Position numbers and translations under genes: made by a program. The notes under the pieces were generated by a model, which was not told the origin of the DNA, searched no databases, and was given only the letters and a program-made list of their open reading frames with translations. Shown here piece by piece: positions 42,888 through 51,595 of a stretch of DNA of 64,000 nucleotides. Source of the DNA: Natronorubrum halalkaliphilum (GTDB lineage: Archaea; Halobacteriota; Halobacteria; Halobacteriales; Natrialbaceae); the NCBI RefSeq assembly GCF_009834785.1, contig NZ_WUYX01000053.1:169169-233168 (forward strand), written 5' to 3'. The stretch's first letter is position 1. Every line of letters starts with the position of its first letter.

Positions 42888-43070
42888 ATGTCAGACAGAA
42901 ACACACACGAGTTGTCGGCACCGGACCAGACGATTGATCACGACGAATACGATCCGGTCGGAACGCTGGCATTGATTCTGCTGTACTTTCTGGTGCTCGT
43001 GTTGATGTGGCTGTTTACGTACTTCATCGAGTTTCTCGGAAACGATCCAACGCCAGTGATTATCGTATGA
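42888..43070 (+). CDS. small one-helix subunit of ba3-type oxidase (CbaD-like)
   Basis: A 60-residue protein: an acidic soluble N-terminus (APDQTIDHDEYDPVG) and one membrane helix (TLALILLYFLVLVLMWLFTYF). It occupies the position of subunit IIa, a single helix found in ba3 cytochrome oxidases, directly ahead of subunit II and overlapping it by 4 nt (ATGA). The identity rests on this position and topology. Confidence 0.75.
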   Translation: MSDRNTHELSAPDQTIDHDEYDPVGTLALILLYFLVLVLMWLFTYFIEFLGNDPTPVIIV

Positions 43071-43927
43071 AGATACATACCTACGAAAAGCTGTGGCTCG
43101 TCGCCTCGCTGGTCCTGATCGTTGGCTTCATTGCAACGATTACCTACGGTTCGGTCGCGCTCGGGATCACCATGGTCGGTGACGAGGAACCGACTATCGA
43201 ACCGGACGAAATCAGTGACGACGAGCGCTTTGGGGAACCGCGCGTCGAACAGGTGGGTGAGAACGAGTACGAGGCCTACGTCATCGCACAAACGTTCATC
43301 TTCCAGCCAGAGACGATCGAAGTGCCCGCGGACAGCGAGGTAACCTTCTACGTGACGAGCCGAGACGTCATTCACAGCTTCAGCGTTGTCGGGACCAACA
43401 CCAACACCATGGTTATTCCCGGCGAGATATCGACGCTGACCGTCGAGTTCGACGAACCCGATGAGTACGGTATCGTCTGTAACGAGTACTGTGGTGACTT
43501 TCACCACACGATGGAAGGGCAACTTCACGTTGTTCCCGAAGACGAGTTCGACATGACCGAACTCGCCGTCGAAGCCGACGACGAGGTCGAGATCGACGAC
43601 GACGCAACATTCGAGGTCGCCGTCGAGAACCGGCAACTCGAGGCCCTCGAGACGACCGTCGCTCTGGAGATTGGCGACGAAACGCTCGAGGAGGACGTCA
43701 CGGTCGACAGTCAGATGACCGAGGAGACGACGTTTACCGTCGACTCGGCAGATCTTGGGGAGGGTGACCACGACTGGACGGTCACCGTCGACGACTACGA
43801 GGAGAGCGGGACCCTGACCGTCGCCGAAGATCTCGAGGACGAAGACGGGAACGAGGACGGTGATGAGGGAGACGGTGGCGACGATGGCGATAACGAGACG
43901 GACGAGGAGGGCGATACCGATGAGTAA
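43067..43927 (+). CDS. cbaB: ba3-type cytochrome oxidase subunit II with CuA site
   Basis: A 286-residue protein: one N-terminal membrane helix (residues 9-30), then the external cupredoxin domain. CuA ligands are visible as His103 (VIHSF), Cys138, Cys142, His146 and Met149 in CNEYCGDFHHTMEG. It takes electrons from a soluble donor such as halocyanin and passes them to subunit I. After the CuA domain an extra segment of about 125 residues, Ig-like (EVEIDDDATFEVAVENRQLE) and then very acidic, goes beyond the roughly 160-170 residues of the bacterial ba3 subunit. Confidence 0.92.
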   Translation: MKIHTYEKLWLVASLVLIVGFIATITYGSVALGITMVGDEEPTIEPDEISDDERFGEPRVEQVGENEYEAYVIAQTFIFQPETIEVPADSEVTFYVTSRDVIHSFSVVGTNTNTMVIPGEISTLTVEFDEPDEYGIVCNEYCGDFHHTMEGQLHVVPEDEFDMTELAVEADDEVEIDDDATFEVAVENRQLEALETTVALEIGDETLEEDVTVDSQMTEETTFTVDSADLGEGDHDWTVTVDDYEESGTLTVAEDLEDEDGNEDGDEGDGGDDGDNETDEEGDTDE

Positions 43928-45653
43928 CACGTTCGTCGACGCCTATCCGAAACAGGCACGGATCATCCGGCAGGCGTTTTTGACCTCGTTCATCGCGCTG
44001 GCGATCGGGGCCTTCTTCGGCCTCATTCAGGCGCTCCACCGGACGAATATTCTCAGGGCGATCGAGTCGCCGACCTATTACACCGTGTTGACGGGCCACG
44101 GCGTCTTTCTGGTCATCACGTTCACCATCTTTTTCCTCGTCGGAGTCTACCAGTGGGCGGTGACCGAGAGCCTCGAGCGCGGACCCGTCGACATGCGGTT
44201 CACCTGGGGTTGGTACGGACTGATGCTGACGGGAACGATGCTCGCAGCGTTCGCGATTCTGGCGGGCTTCACCGATGCGATTGACGTCAGTGCCGACGTG
44301 CTCTTTACATTCTACGCGCCGCTACAGGGCCATCCGATCTTCTATATCGGCCTCGTGGTGTTCGTCGTCGGCACATGGCTTGCCGGTGCCGACTGGTTCC
44401 GAACGTGGCTGGCCTGGAAGGGAGAGAACCCGGGCAAGCGCATCCCGCTACCGACGTTTATGGTGCTGACGACGATGATCATGTGGTACATTTCCTCGAT
44501 CGGCGTCGCTGTGGCGATCCTCGCCTTTATCCTTCCGTGGTCGATCGGAATCGTCGAATCGATCAACCCGACGCTGACCCGAACGCTGTTCTGGTACTTC
44601 GGTCATCCGGTCGTCTACTTCTGGCTCCTGCCGGCGTATCTCATGTGGTACATTCTGTTGCCGAAACTCTCGGGCGGCCGGCTGTTCAGCGACCCGCTCG
44701 CACGCGTCGTCTTCATCTTGTTTATTCTGCTGTCGACGCCGGTCGGGATCCATCACCAGTATCTGGATCCTGGCATCGCCGAGGGGTTCAAATACATCGC
44801 GATGACGAACACCATGTTTCTTCTGCTTCCGAGTCTGCTCACGGCGTTTACCGTCGTCGCCAGCATGGAACACGGCGCTCGTCAGCGCGGGGGGAAAGGC
44901 TACTTCGGCTGGCTCAAAGCCTTGCCCTGGCGGGAGCCTGCGTTTACCGGAATGGCACTCGCCGGAATGGTCTTCGCGTTCGGTGGGTTCACTGGAATCG
45001 TCAACGCCGGCATGAACATCAACTACCTCGTCCACAACTCGCTGTGGGTCCCCGGCCATATTCATACACAGGTCGGAACGGCCGTTGCACTGACGTTCAT
45101 GGCTGGGTCCTACTGGCTCATTCCACAGCTGACCGGAAACCGCCTCGTCGGCCGTGGAATCGCGCTGTTCCAGGTCGTCCTCTGGTTCGTCGGCATCGTG
45201 ATCATGACGAACGCGATGTACCGCGGCGGGTTGATCGGCATGCCGCGTCGAACAGCTGAACCAGAGTACGAGGGGTTCAACTACGAGGTTGCGGCCGGCT
45301 CCGTCGGCGAACTCAACGCGCAGGTCGCGCTCGGAGGAACGCTCCTCTTCGTCTCGACGATGATCTTCCTCGCCCTGATGATCTTGACGCTGTTCAACGG
45401 GGAGAGCGAGCCGATCGACAACCGGACGATTCCAGCCCCGCTGTCGGGTCCCGAAGACTCCCCGCCCGTTCTTGACAACCTGAAACTGTGGGTCGCCATC
45501 GCAGCCGTGCTGGTCGTGCTGGCGTACGTGATTCCACTCGCCAGCATCGTGAGCAGAGGCGGGTTGTTCGGTCCGGATATCGGGCCGTTCCCTGTTTTCG
45601 TGGAGCCGGTATCGCTTCTCATCGAAACCGTACTCGTGAGTATCGGATGGTGA
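43920..45653 (+). CDS. cbaA: ba3-type cytochrome oxidase subunit I
   Basis: A 577-residue heme-copper oxidase core subunit with 12-13 helices. Metal ligands are visible: TGHGVFLVITF (low-spin heme His), WYFGHPVVYFW (CuB His and the cross-linked Tyr), IHHQYLDPG (two CuB His), and HNSLWVPGHIHTQVG (heme ligands). The B-type pattern lacks the D-channel residues of A-type enzymes. It reduces O2 to water while pumping protons. Its start overlaps the end of cbaB by 8 nt. Confidence 0.95.
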   Translation: MSNTFVDAYPKQARIIRQAFLTSFIALAIGAFFGLIQALHRTNILRAIESPTYYTVLTGHGVFLVITFTIFFLVGVYQWAVTESLERGPVDMRFTWGWYGLMLTGTMLAAFAILAGFTDAIDVSADVLFTFYAPLQGHPIFYIGLVVFVVGTWLAGADWFRTWLAWKGENPGKRIPLPTFMVLTTMIMWYISSIGVAVAILAFILPWSIGIVESINPTLTRTLFWYFGHPVVYFWLLPAYLMWYILLPKLSGGRLFSDPLARVVFILFILLSTPVGIHHQYLDPGIAEGFKYIAMTNTMFLLLPSLLTAFTVVASMEHGARQRGGKGYFGWLKALPWREPAFTGMALAGMVFAFGGFTGIVNAGMNINYLVHNSLWVPGHIHTQVGTAVALTFMAGSYWLIPQLTGNRLVGRGIALFQVVLWFVGIVIMTNAMYRGGLIGMPRRTAEPEYEGFNYEVAAGSVGELNAQVALGGTLLFVSTMIFLALMILTLFNGESEPIDNRTIPAPLSGPEDSPPVLDNLKLWVAIAAVLVVLAYVIPLASIVSRGGLFGPDIGPFPVFVEPVSLLIETVLVSIGW

Positions 45654-45660
45654 GCGATGG

Positions 45661-45849
45661 ATGCGCCTTTCCTGGCCCCAACTACTGATCGTGATTGCGC
45701 TACTGATCGTGATACTCGTCGAGCTTCGGACCGTCCTCGCGTTCTTCGAGATCCATCTCTCGGTGACCGCGACAGCCGTGCTTGCGGTCGTCGTAATCGG
45801 CGCACTCGTCCTGTGGACCGTTCTCTCGAGTGCGGACCGGTCAGAGTGA
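45661..45849 (+). CDS. CbaC-like small membrane protein of the oxidase operon
   Basis: A 62-residue protein with two membrane helices (QLLIVIALLIVILVELRTVL; VTATAVLAVVVIGALVLWTVL) and a short charged tail. It starts 7 nt after cbaA and is the final gene of the operon, the place of the haloarchaeal CbaC protein. Its role in the oxidase is unknown. Confidence 0.75.
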   Translation: MRLSWPQLLIVIALLIVILVELRTVLAFFEIHLSVTATAVLAVVVIGALVLWTVLSSADRSE

Positions 45850-45942
45850 GACAGCGATCGACCCTCGAGAGATGTTCACACGGCGTCGCGACCCGGATTC
45901 GTCGCGCTTTTGCCCTGCGAGATACCATACACTGTCAAGCGA

Positions 45943-47196
45943 ATGGCCCGGTACCACATCGAAACGTACGGCTGCACGTCGAACCGCGGAGAGAGCCGCG
46001 AGATCGAGCGACGGCTCCGTGACGCGGGCCATCACCAGGTCGACGGGCCAGACGAGGCCGACGTCGCCATCCTCAACACCTGTACCGTCGTCGAGAAGAC
46101 CGAGCGGAACATGCTCCGACGGGCCGAGGAGTTGGCCGACGAGACCGCGGACCTGTTCATCACGGGCTGTATGGCCCTCGCGCAGGGCGAGGAGTTCGCC
46201 CGGGCCGACGTCGACGGCCAGGTGCTCCACTGGGACGAGGTTCCCGAAGCCGTCACGAACGGCGAGTGTCCGACGACGACACCCGACGCCGAGCCCATTC
46301 TGGACGGCGTCGTGGGAATCCTCCCCATCGCGCGGGGCTGTATGTCCGACTGCTCGTACTGCATCACCAAGCAGGCGACCGGCAAGATCGACTCGCCGTC
46401 GATCGAGGAAAACGTCGAGAAAGCCCGCGCCCTGATCCACGCGGGCGCAAAGGAGATCCGCATTACGGGCCAAGACACCGGCGTCTACGGCTGGGACGAG
46501 GGCGAACGAAAGCTCCACCAACTGCTCGAGGAGATCTGCGAAATCGACGGCGAGTTCCGCGTTCGCGTGGGCATGGCCAACCCGAAGGGCGTTCACGGCA
46601 TCCGCGAGGAACTCGCCGATGTCTTCGCCGAGTACGACGAACTGTACGACTTCCTCCACGCGCCGGTCCAGTCGGGGAGCGACGACGTCCTGGGCGACAT
46701 GCGCCGCCAGCATCAGGTCGAGGAATACCTCGAGGTCGTCGAGACCTTCGACGACCGCCTCGAGTACTGGACGCTCTCGACGGACTTCATCGTCGGCTTC
46801 CCGACCGAGACCGACCACGACCACGCCCAGTCGATGGCGCTGCTGCGGGAGACTCGACCCGAAAAGATCAACGTCACACGCTTCTCGAAGCGGCCGGGAA
46901 CCGACGCGGCCGATATGAAGGGACTGGGCGGCACGATCAAGAAGGAGCGATCGAAGGAGATGAGCGAGGTCAAACGCGACATCGTCGGCGAAGCCTACGC
47001 GGACATGGTCGGCGAGACCCGCGAGGACGTGCTGGTCGTCGAGGAGGGCACCGCCGACTCGGTGAAGTGTCGCGATTCGGCATACCGACAGCTCATCGTC
47101 CAGAACGCGAGCGACTACGGTATCGAACCCGGCGATTTCGTCGACCTCGAGATCACGGCCCACGAGTCGATGTACGCGTTCGGCAAGCCGGTGTAA
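45943..47196 (+). CDS. tRNA (N6-threonylcarbamoyladenosine(37)-C2)-methylthiotransferase
   Basis: A 417-residue radical-SAM methylthiotransferase of the archaeal/CDKAL1 type. The N-terminal UPF0004 domain carries three cluster cysteines (ETYGCTSNRG, LNTCTV, ITGCMA); RGCMSDCSYCITKQATG is the CxxxCxxC radical-SAM site; the C-terminus (KCRDSAYRQLIVQN...PGDFVDLEI) is a TRAM domain. It makes ms2t6A37 in ANN-decoding tRNAs. ATG 45943 was preferred to an in-frame start 33 nt upstream. Confidence 0.93.
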   Translation: MARYHIETYGCTSNRGESREIERRLRDAGHHQVDGPDEADVAILNTCTVVEKTERNMLRRAEELADETADLFITGCMALAQGEEFARADVDGQVLHWDEVPEAVTNGECPTTTPDAEPILDGVVGILPIARGCMSDCSYCITKQATGKIDSPSIEENVEKARALIHAGAKEIRITGQDTGVYGWDEGERKLHQLLEEICEIDGEFRVRVGMANPKGVHGIREELADVFAEYDELYDFLHAPVQSGSDDVLGDMRRQHQVEEYLEVVETFDDRLEYWTLSTDFIVGFPTETDHDHAQSMALLRETRPEKINVTRFSKRPGTDAADMKGLGGTIKKERSKEMSEVKRDIVGEAYADMVGETREDVLVVEEGTADSVKCRDSAYRQLIVQNASDYGIEPGDFVDLEITAHESMYAFGKPV

Positions 47197-47352
47197 TGCT
47201 GGCGCGTACGCGACGGCGCCGATCGGCGATCCAGACTGTTGTATCCGTCAGGATGGGAAACTACGCCGCAAAAATCAAAAACCAACTTGGCCACTCTCAT
47301 CGACCAGGAATCAGATGGCACGTTAAAGCGCCGGACGAACGAATAGAGAGAT

Positions 47353-47739
47353 ATGACCAGGCCAGCCGATCCCGAACAGAAGAGAGTGTGTGCGCGCGCC
47401 GAACGGGACGGGCCGCTCGGCTGTAACCCACGCCAGATCGTCGAGTTGCTCACCGACGACGACGCGCGGGCGATCTACCGATTCCTCGACGAACCGACGG
47501 CGGTACAGGAGATCGCCGAAACGCTCGACCTCCCGCTGTCGACGACCTACAGGAAAGTTGAAGCCCTGTCTGACGCCGGATTGCTCACGGAACTCAAGGG
47601 TCAGACCGGGGGAGACGTTCCCGCCCACTACGTCCGAGCGCTCGAACACGTGTCGGTTACCTACGACGATCCGCTTCGTATCGAGTGTGTGGAAAATGGA
47701 ACGACGCTGTACTGCGAACCCGAACAGCTAAACTGGTGA
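47353..47739 (+). CDS. winged-helix transcriptional regulator
   Basis: A 128-residue regulator. ARAIYRFLDEPTAVQEIAETLDLPLSTTYRKVEALSDAGLL is an ArsR/TrmB-like helix-turn-helix with a following wing (AHYVRALEHVSVTYDD). The C-terminal part (RIECVENGTTLYCEPEQLNW) is short. Its N-terminus holds two Cys (KRVCARAERDGPLGCN) that might sense redox or metals. It is convergent with the peroxiredoxin-like gene, 22 nt away. Confidence 0.8.
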   Translation: MTRPADPEQKRVCARAERDGPLGCNPRQIVELLTDDDARAIYRFLDEPTAVQEIAETLDLPLSTTYRKVEALSDAGLLTELKGQTGGDVPAHYVRALEHVSVTYDDPLRIECVENGTTLYCEPEQLNW

Positions 47740-47761
47740 CGGCGGCGGACGACGGTCGGCC

Positions 47762-48241
47762 TCACAGGTTCGCGATGGCCTCCTCGATCTCCTCGCGTGG
47801 CAACGGCGAGATCCAGTCGTCGGCGACGAACGCGTACTGTACCTCGCGGTCGGCGTCGACCACGAACGCCGATCGCCACGGCGTCGAGACGTTCGCCATG
47901 TGATCGCGGTCGGCCAGCAGGTCCAGTGACTCGCTTACGCCGCCGTTGACGTCCGCGAAGAAGCGGAACGCGGGCTCGTCCAGCCAGCGCAGGAACTCGT
48001 TCTGGGCGTAGGGGCCGTCGCGGCTCACGCCCAGGACGGAGACGTCCTCGAAATCCCCCCAGCCGGCGCGAACGAACTGCTTCCACCAGTTCTGTGCGAT
48101 GGCGCTGAACGCGAAGCCGGTACAGATCACGACGCCGCCCCGCGCTCCGAGGGATTCGGAGAGCGTCCTCGAGCGAAAGGTTTCGCCGTTGCACAGCAGT
48201 GCCTCGAAGTCGGAAACGACATCGCCCTCGGCCGGTGGCAT
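47762..48241 (-). CDS. peroxiredoxin-fold protein lacking the peroxidatic Cys
   Basis: A 159-residue thioredoxin-fold protein of the AhpC/TSA type: VVSDFEALLCNGETF, FEDVSVLGVSRDGPYAQNEFL and the closing TPWRSAFVVDADREVQYAFV. The peroxidatic motif FAFTxxC is FAFSAIA (residues 43-49), with Ala49 in place of Cys. Cys40 lies on the strand before it. Ordinary peroxidase chemistry is therefore unlikely. It may bind a partner or act through another Cys. It is divergent from a glutaredoxin gene. Confidence 0.8.
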   Translation of the reverse strand: MPPAEGDVVSDFEALLCNGETFRSRTLSESLGARGGVVICTGFAFSAIAQNWWKQFVRAGWGDFEDVSVLGVSRDGPYAQNEFLRWLDEPAFRFFADVNGGVSESLDLLADRDHMANVSTPWRSAFVVDADREVQYAFVADDWISPLPREEIEEAIANL

Positions 48242-48336
48242 ACCACACCGTCTCCGGGCCGGAACAAAAAGCTCCGTTCCCCGGAGAACGTCTCGCGTGC
48301 ACCTATCCTTTTGTCGACTCGAGGCGAACGAGACGT

Positions 48337-48573
48337 ATGGTCACACTCTATCAGCTCGAGGGCTGTCCGTACTGCGAACTCGTCGCCGACCGGCTCGACG
48401 AACTCGACGTCGAGTACGACAGCGTCTGGACCGAGGGCCTCCACTCGAAGCGAGACGAGGTCAAACGGATTTCGGGCCAGCGGCAGGTCCCGGTGATCGT
48501 CGACGACGAGCGGGGAGTGACGATGGCCGAATCCGAACGCATTCTCGACTATCTCGAGTCGAATTACGCCTGA
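48337..48573 (+). CDS. glutaredoxin-like protein
   Basis: A 78-residue protein with the redox site CPYC (residues 10-13) in LYQLEGCPYCELVADRL, the cis-Pro loop in RQVPVIVDD and the GSH-loop-like TMAESERILDYLE. It is either a dithiol glutaredoxin or a GST-N-like domain; haloarchaea use gamma-glutamylcysteine rather than glutathione. It is divergent from the Cys-less peroxiredoxin-like gene with a 95-nt spacer. Confidence 0.88.
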   Translation: MVTLYQLEGCPYCELVADRLDELDVEYDSVWTEGLHSKRDEVKRISGQRQVPVIVDDERGVTMAESERILDYLESNYA

Positions 48574-48591
48574 GAGCCCGCCTTAGAGGCG

Positions 48592-48999
48592 CTACACCTC
48601 GTCTTCGAGGCCGTGGGGATCCAGGCCCGGATCCTCGACGGCGGGCGCGCCGATTGCGAGCACGACCCCCTGCTCGTCGCCGACGTTCCGGTGGCCGTGT
48701 CCGATTTCCGGTTTGGCGATCCAGAACGTCCCCGGATCGGCCTCGACGTACTCCTCCTCGCCCGAGCGCCCGAGTTTCAGCGAGAACTCGCCCTCGAGGA
48801 CGAAGTAGATCTCCTCTTGCTCGGCGTGTGCGTGGTACTGAATCTCCTCGCCGGGATCAAAGTACCAGAGCTTGAGCTGAACCGTCTCGGTCGGAAGGAG
48901 TTCGTCGATCGCGCGGATCCGCAGGTCCGGCGGCACCTCGTCGACCTCGGAGAGGTCCGTCAGCGGAACATCGTCGGTGTGGATAACTTCGTACTCCAT
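48592..48999 (-). CDS. metal-binding cupin protein
   Basis: A 135-residue single cupin. Motif 1 YHAHAEQEEIYFVLEGE carries both His and the Glu; motif 2 has GHGHRN, so all metal ligands appear present. DELLPTETVQLKLWYFDPGE precedes it. It could be an oxygenase-like or ligand-binding cupin; the substrate is unknown. The frame continues upstream, but ATG 48999 begins MEYEVIHTDDVPL, a normal N-terminus. Confidence 0.85.
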   Translation of the reverse strand: MEYEVIHTDDVPLTDLSEVDEVPPDLRIRAIDELLPTETVQLKLWYFDPGEEIQYHAHAEQEEIYFVLEGEFSLKLGRSGEEEYVEADPGTFWIAKPEIGHGHRNVGDEQGVVLAIGAPAVEDPGLDPHGLEDEV

Positions 49000-49065
49000 G
49001 CAACCACACTGCACAGCGACGAGTGACTAAAGTGTCCGGTCGCTCGCCCCAATGGCGAGAACCGA

Positions 49066-49605
49066 TCACTCGACGATGACCGCGCTGGTTTCGTCCGGCA
49101 CGCTCGTCTCCGGCTGTTCGGCGAACGCCTCGTGAAGGTGGGCGTAGGTTTCCTCGAGCGCTTCGACGATGACCGACGTCTCGCTGAGGACGGGCATGAA
49201 ATTGGTGTCGCCCTGCCAGCGCGGGACGACGTGCGTATGCAAGTGATCGTCGATGGAGCCGCCGGCGCCGTCGCCGAGGTTCAGACCGGCGTTGAACCCG
49301 TCCGGTTCGAGGGCGGTCTCGAGCGCGTCGAAGGTGCGCTGTTTCAACCGGGCGTGGTCGAGCAGTTGCTCGTCGGTGAGTTCGGCGTAGTCCCCGGTGT
49401 GTGCGTGTGGAATCACCATCACGTGGCCCGGGTTGTACGGATAGTTGTTCAGCAACACGAACGAGTGCTCACTGCGCGCGACGAGTAGGTTCTCCGTATC
49501 GGTCTCCCGTTCCGGAAGCCCGCAGAAAACACAGCCTTCGATATCGGGCGTCTTCTTATCACGTCTGATCCACTCGATTCGCCACGGCGCAAACACCTGT
49601 TCCAT
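49066..49605 (-). CDS. HIT family nucleotide hydrolase/transferase
   Basis: A 179-residue histidine-triad protein. CVFCGLPE near the start may bind zinc with a downstream His. NYPYNPGHVMVIPHAHTGD, FNAGLNLGDGAGGSIDDHLH and the triad HLHTHVVPRW are complete; the central His is the nucleophile. Archaeal members resemble Fhit or Ap4A phosphorylase-type enzymes. ATG 49605 was chosen, four codons after an alternative. Confidence 0.92.
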   Translation of the reverse strand: MEQVFAPWRIEWIRRDKKTPDIEGCVFCGLPERETDTENLLVARSEHSFVLLNNYPYNPGHVMVIPHAHTGDYAELTDEQLLDHARLKQRTFDALETALEPDGFNAGLNLGDGAGGSIDDHLHTHVVPRWQGDTNFMPVLSETSVIVEALEETYAHLHEAFAEQPETSVPDETSAVIVE

Positions 49606-49824
49606 ATCCGGTTCCACTCGGGGCGCGCCTAAAGCATTTCAGTCCGCGAACCGCGGTGTGAGTTGCAATAGTAAAATAGAAGTAAATTTATCACTCGCTT
49701 GACTGTCTTCTTAATTGGACTATTATCGCTATCCATAAACCATATTGAACGCTCTCGAGGCGTATCTCGCCAATGGTAATGACTGCTTGTGAATCTGTGT
49801 CTCAGTTCCCGAAATGTTGTAGGG

Positions 49825-49830
49825 TTTTAA
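49825..49830 (+). promoter_or_regulatory. TATA-like box for the zinc-ribbon gene at 49858
   Basis: TTTTAA is centred about 30 nt before the ATG, predicting a transcript with almost no leader. The rest of the 49606-49857 gap is AT-rich near 49670-49750 without a gene. Confidence 0.5.
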
Positions 49831-49857
49831 GACAGTCCTAGCGAAAGGGGCGTAGCA

Positions 49858-50058
49858 ATGGCAACGACAGACGACTCCTTTAACGGGATGACCGAACACT
49901 GTGATGACTGCGAGTTAGAAACCCTCCACGAAGTCTCCGTCCAGATCCGAACCGAGAGCCTCAAGAAAGAGAACGCGCAGTTCTCCCGCGAACCCTACCG
50001 CGTGGCCGAGTGTCAGCGATGTGGTAATCGCTCGAGCCAGCGAATGAACAACGCCTGA
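49858..50058 (+). CDS. small zinc beta-ribbon protein (DUF7835-like)
   Basis: A 66-residue protein with two CxxC knuckles, EHCDDCE (residues 14-17) and ECQRCGN (53-56), separated by a beta-rich basic stretch (LHEVSVQIRTESLKKENAQF). This is the pattern of a conserved haloarchaeal zinc ribbon. RNA, DNA or protein binding is possible; no partner is evident. It has its own promoter. Confidence 0.82.
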   Translation: MATTDDSFNGMTEHCDDCELETLHEVSVQIRTESLKKENAQFSREPYRVAECQRCGNRSSQRMNNA

Positions 50059-50155
50059 GACGACTCCCCCTCCACGCGGTCGCACCGATCGGACGAACCC
50101 CCTCTCGTTTGGTCTCCCGTTTTCAACACCACAAAGCGCCGCTACTGTCTGTGTC

Positions 50156-51052
50156 TCAAAGCGTCGTTACTTCGCAGCCGTCTTCCGTGATGATGACCGT
50201 GTGCTCTTTCTGACTAACGAGATAGCCGTCGTCTTCCTTGAGCACCGGGTAGCCGTGGACGATATTGTTGCGCTTGAGTCGGCGCAGCGCCATCTCCGCG
50301 CGGTCGGTCTCGAGCCACCGCGTCGCGAAGGGGAGCGTACGGAACTCCTCGGTAATCTGCTCGAGCGCGTCACGAGCCTGCCGGTTCCGAACGGAGCCCT
50401 CCCGCTCGAGGGAGAAGATTTCCTCGCTGGCGCCCTCGGTAACCTTGCCGCCGCCGTCGGTCGCGAACGGTTCGATGGCGACGACGTCGCCGACCTCGAG
50501 GGTCGTTCCCTGAGAGACGGCGCGGTTCGGGATGTTCGGACTGGTGTGTTGCTCCCAGTGACCCAGTCCGTGGCCCGTGAGGTTGACGACGGGGTTGTAC
50601 CCGTAGCCGTTGATGACGTCCTCGATTTCGGCGCCGATATCTCCGGTGTCGACGCCCGGTTCGATGATATCGATTGCGGCTTCGAGGGCCTGTTCGGAGG
50701 CCTCGGCGAGTTCGGGGTTGCCCGAGAGGTCGACGGTGATCGCGGTGTCGGCGAGCCAGCCGTCGATGTGGACGCCGATATCGAGGTTGATCATCTCCTC
50801 GCCGAACGTCTCTTCGTCGTCGATCGACGGCGTCGCGTGGGCCGCCTCCTCGTCGATCGAGATGTTGACGGGGAACGCGGGTTTCCCGCCGAGTTCGCGG
50901 ATTCGATCCTCGGCGTACTGGGCGATCTCGAGGTGGCTTGCGCCAACCTCGACGCGCTCGGCTGTCTCTGTACGCACCTGGGAAAGAATCTCCCCCGCTT
51001 CGCGGTGCTTTTCGTACTTCTCGGCTGTAAGATCCACCTCGGATTCGGCCAT
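50156..51052 (-). CDS. map: methionine aminopeptidase, type II
   Basis: A 298-residue pita-bread enzyme. Metal ligands are visible: NLDIGVHIDGWLADTAITVD (two Asp), LTGHGLGHWEQH (His), VVAIEPFATDG (Glu) and EHTVIITEDG (Glu). The helical insert near residues 205-260 marks the archaeal/eukaryotic type II class. It removes the initiator Met from nascent proteins. ATG 51052 removes an N-terminal extension absent from the family. Confidence 0.95.
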   Translation of the reverse strand: MAESEVDLTAEKYEKHREAGEILSQVRTETAERVEVGASHLEIAQYAEDRIRELGGKPAFPVNISIDEEAAHATPSIDDEETFGEEMINLDIGVHIDGWLADTAITVDLSGNPELAEASEQALEAAIDIIEPGVDTGDIGAEIEDVINGYGYNPVVNLTGHGLGHWEQHTSPNIPNRAVSQGTTLEVGDVVAIEPFATDGGGKVTEGASEEIFSLEREGSVRNRQARDALEQITEEFRTLPFATRWLETDRAEMALRRLKRNNIVHGYPVLKEDDGYLVSQKEHTVIITEDGCEVTTL

Positions 51053-51129
51053 GTCCCGGGGTTGTACCGGTCGACAAAAAGAGGTTCCGTCTCCGGTCGG
51101 CAAAAAACAACTCTCGGGCCGACTGTCAG

Positions 51130-51261
51130 TTATGTTGACAACGGGTCGCGATCCGTATCGACCCAGTTACACTCGGGACAGGCGTCGACGCCCTGAACGT
51201 TCGAGAGCGTCGCTGCACAATCGGGACAGTGTCGGGCCGCGTGATGTTGGGGTTCGAGCAT
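51130..51261 (-). CDS. 43-residue zinc-ribbon protein
   Basis: A very short gene with two CxxC pairs: HCPDCAATL and ACPECNWVD, separated by LSNVQGVD. This spacing forms a complete rubredoxin-like zinc knuckle. The ATG sits about 27 nt from a TTTTATTATT box, giving a leaderless transcript. The gene lies 77 nt upstream of map on the same strand. It resembles the short zinc-finger proteins of haloarchaea. Confidence 0.8.
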   Translation of the reverse strand: MLEPQHHAARHCPDCAATLSNVQGVDACPECNWVDTDRDPLST

Positions 51262-51283
51262 TGAATCTCATGATGCCCACGAC

Positions 51284-51293
51284 AATAATAAAA
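51284..51293 (-). promoter_or_regulatory. TATA-like box of the 43-residue zinc-ribbon gene
   Basis: On the minus strand the sequence reads TTTTATTATT, centred about 28 nt upstream of the ATG at 51261. Confidence 0.5.
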
Positions 51294-51595
51294 CTACGCG
51301 ACGTCAATCGTCGAACTTACGGCTCCGACTGTGGGCGGGGCGGGGAGCTTCGAATCCTCACACAAACCGTTTTGGGAAGAAATGACTCATAACGTCAGCG
51401 CGTTGTCTGAAACGGTCACCGCCGTTTTGTGGATCCCGACGGACGGTTCAGACGGCGTGAGAGACGCCACTTCCGGGCAAGCCGAAATCTGCTCGCAGCG
51501 TTCGACGCGAACGGGTTCGACCTCGAGAACGGCGGCGGTGAGAGTATCCCCGGCGGGTGACCTCGCCACCCTCGAGGGCGAACGCGATTACCGAA
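51294..51595. other. intergenic stretch without a confident gene
   Basis: About 300 bases between the zinc-ribbon promoter and the isoaspartyl peptidase stop. A 60-codon minus-strand frame (51387-51569) and a plus-strand frame running into the peptidase gene exist, but neither has a recognisable domain. Confidence 0.35.

Noticed and set aside
42550..42975. 141-codon plus-strand frame before the oxidase operon
   Set aside because: It overlaps the small oxidase subunit gene in another frame and has a basic, non-haloarchaeal composition.
51331..51380. tRNA-like TTCGAATCC string near 51349
   Set aside because: The flanking bases do not form a T-stem, acceptor stem or anticodon arm, so no tRNA is supported.
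51387..51569. 60-codon minus-strand frame near the isoaspartyl peptidase gene
   Set aside because: No domain and no promoter geometry were seen; coding status cannot be supported.
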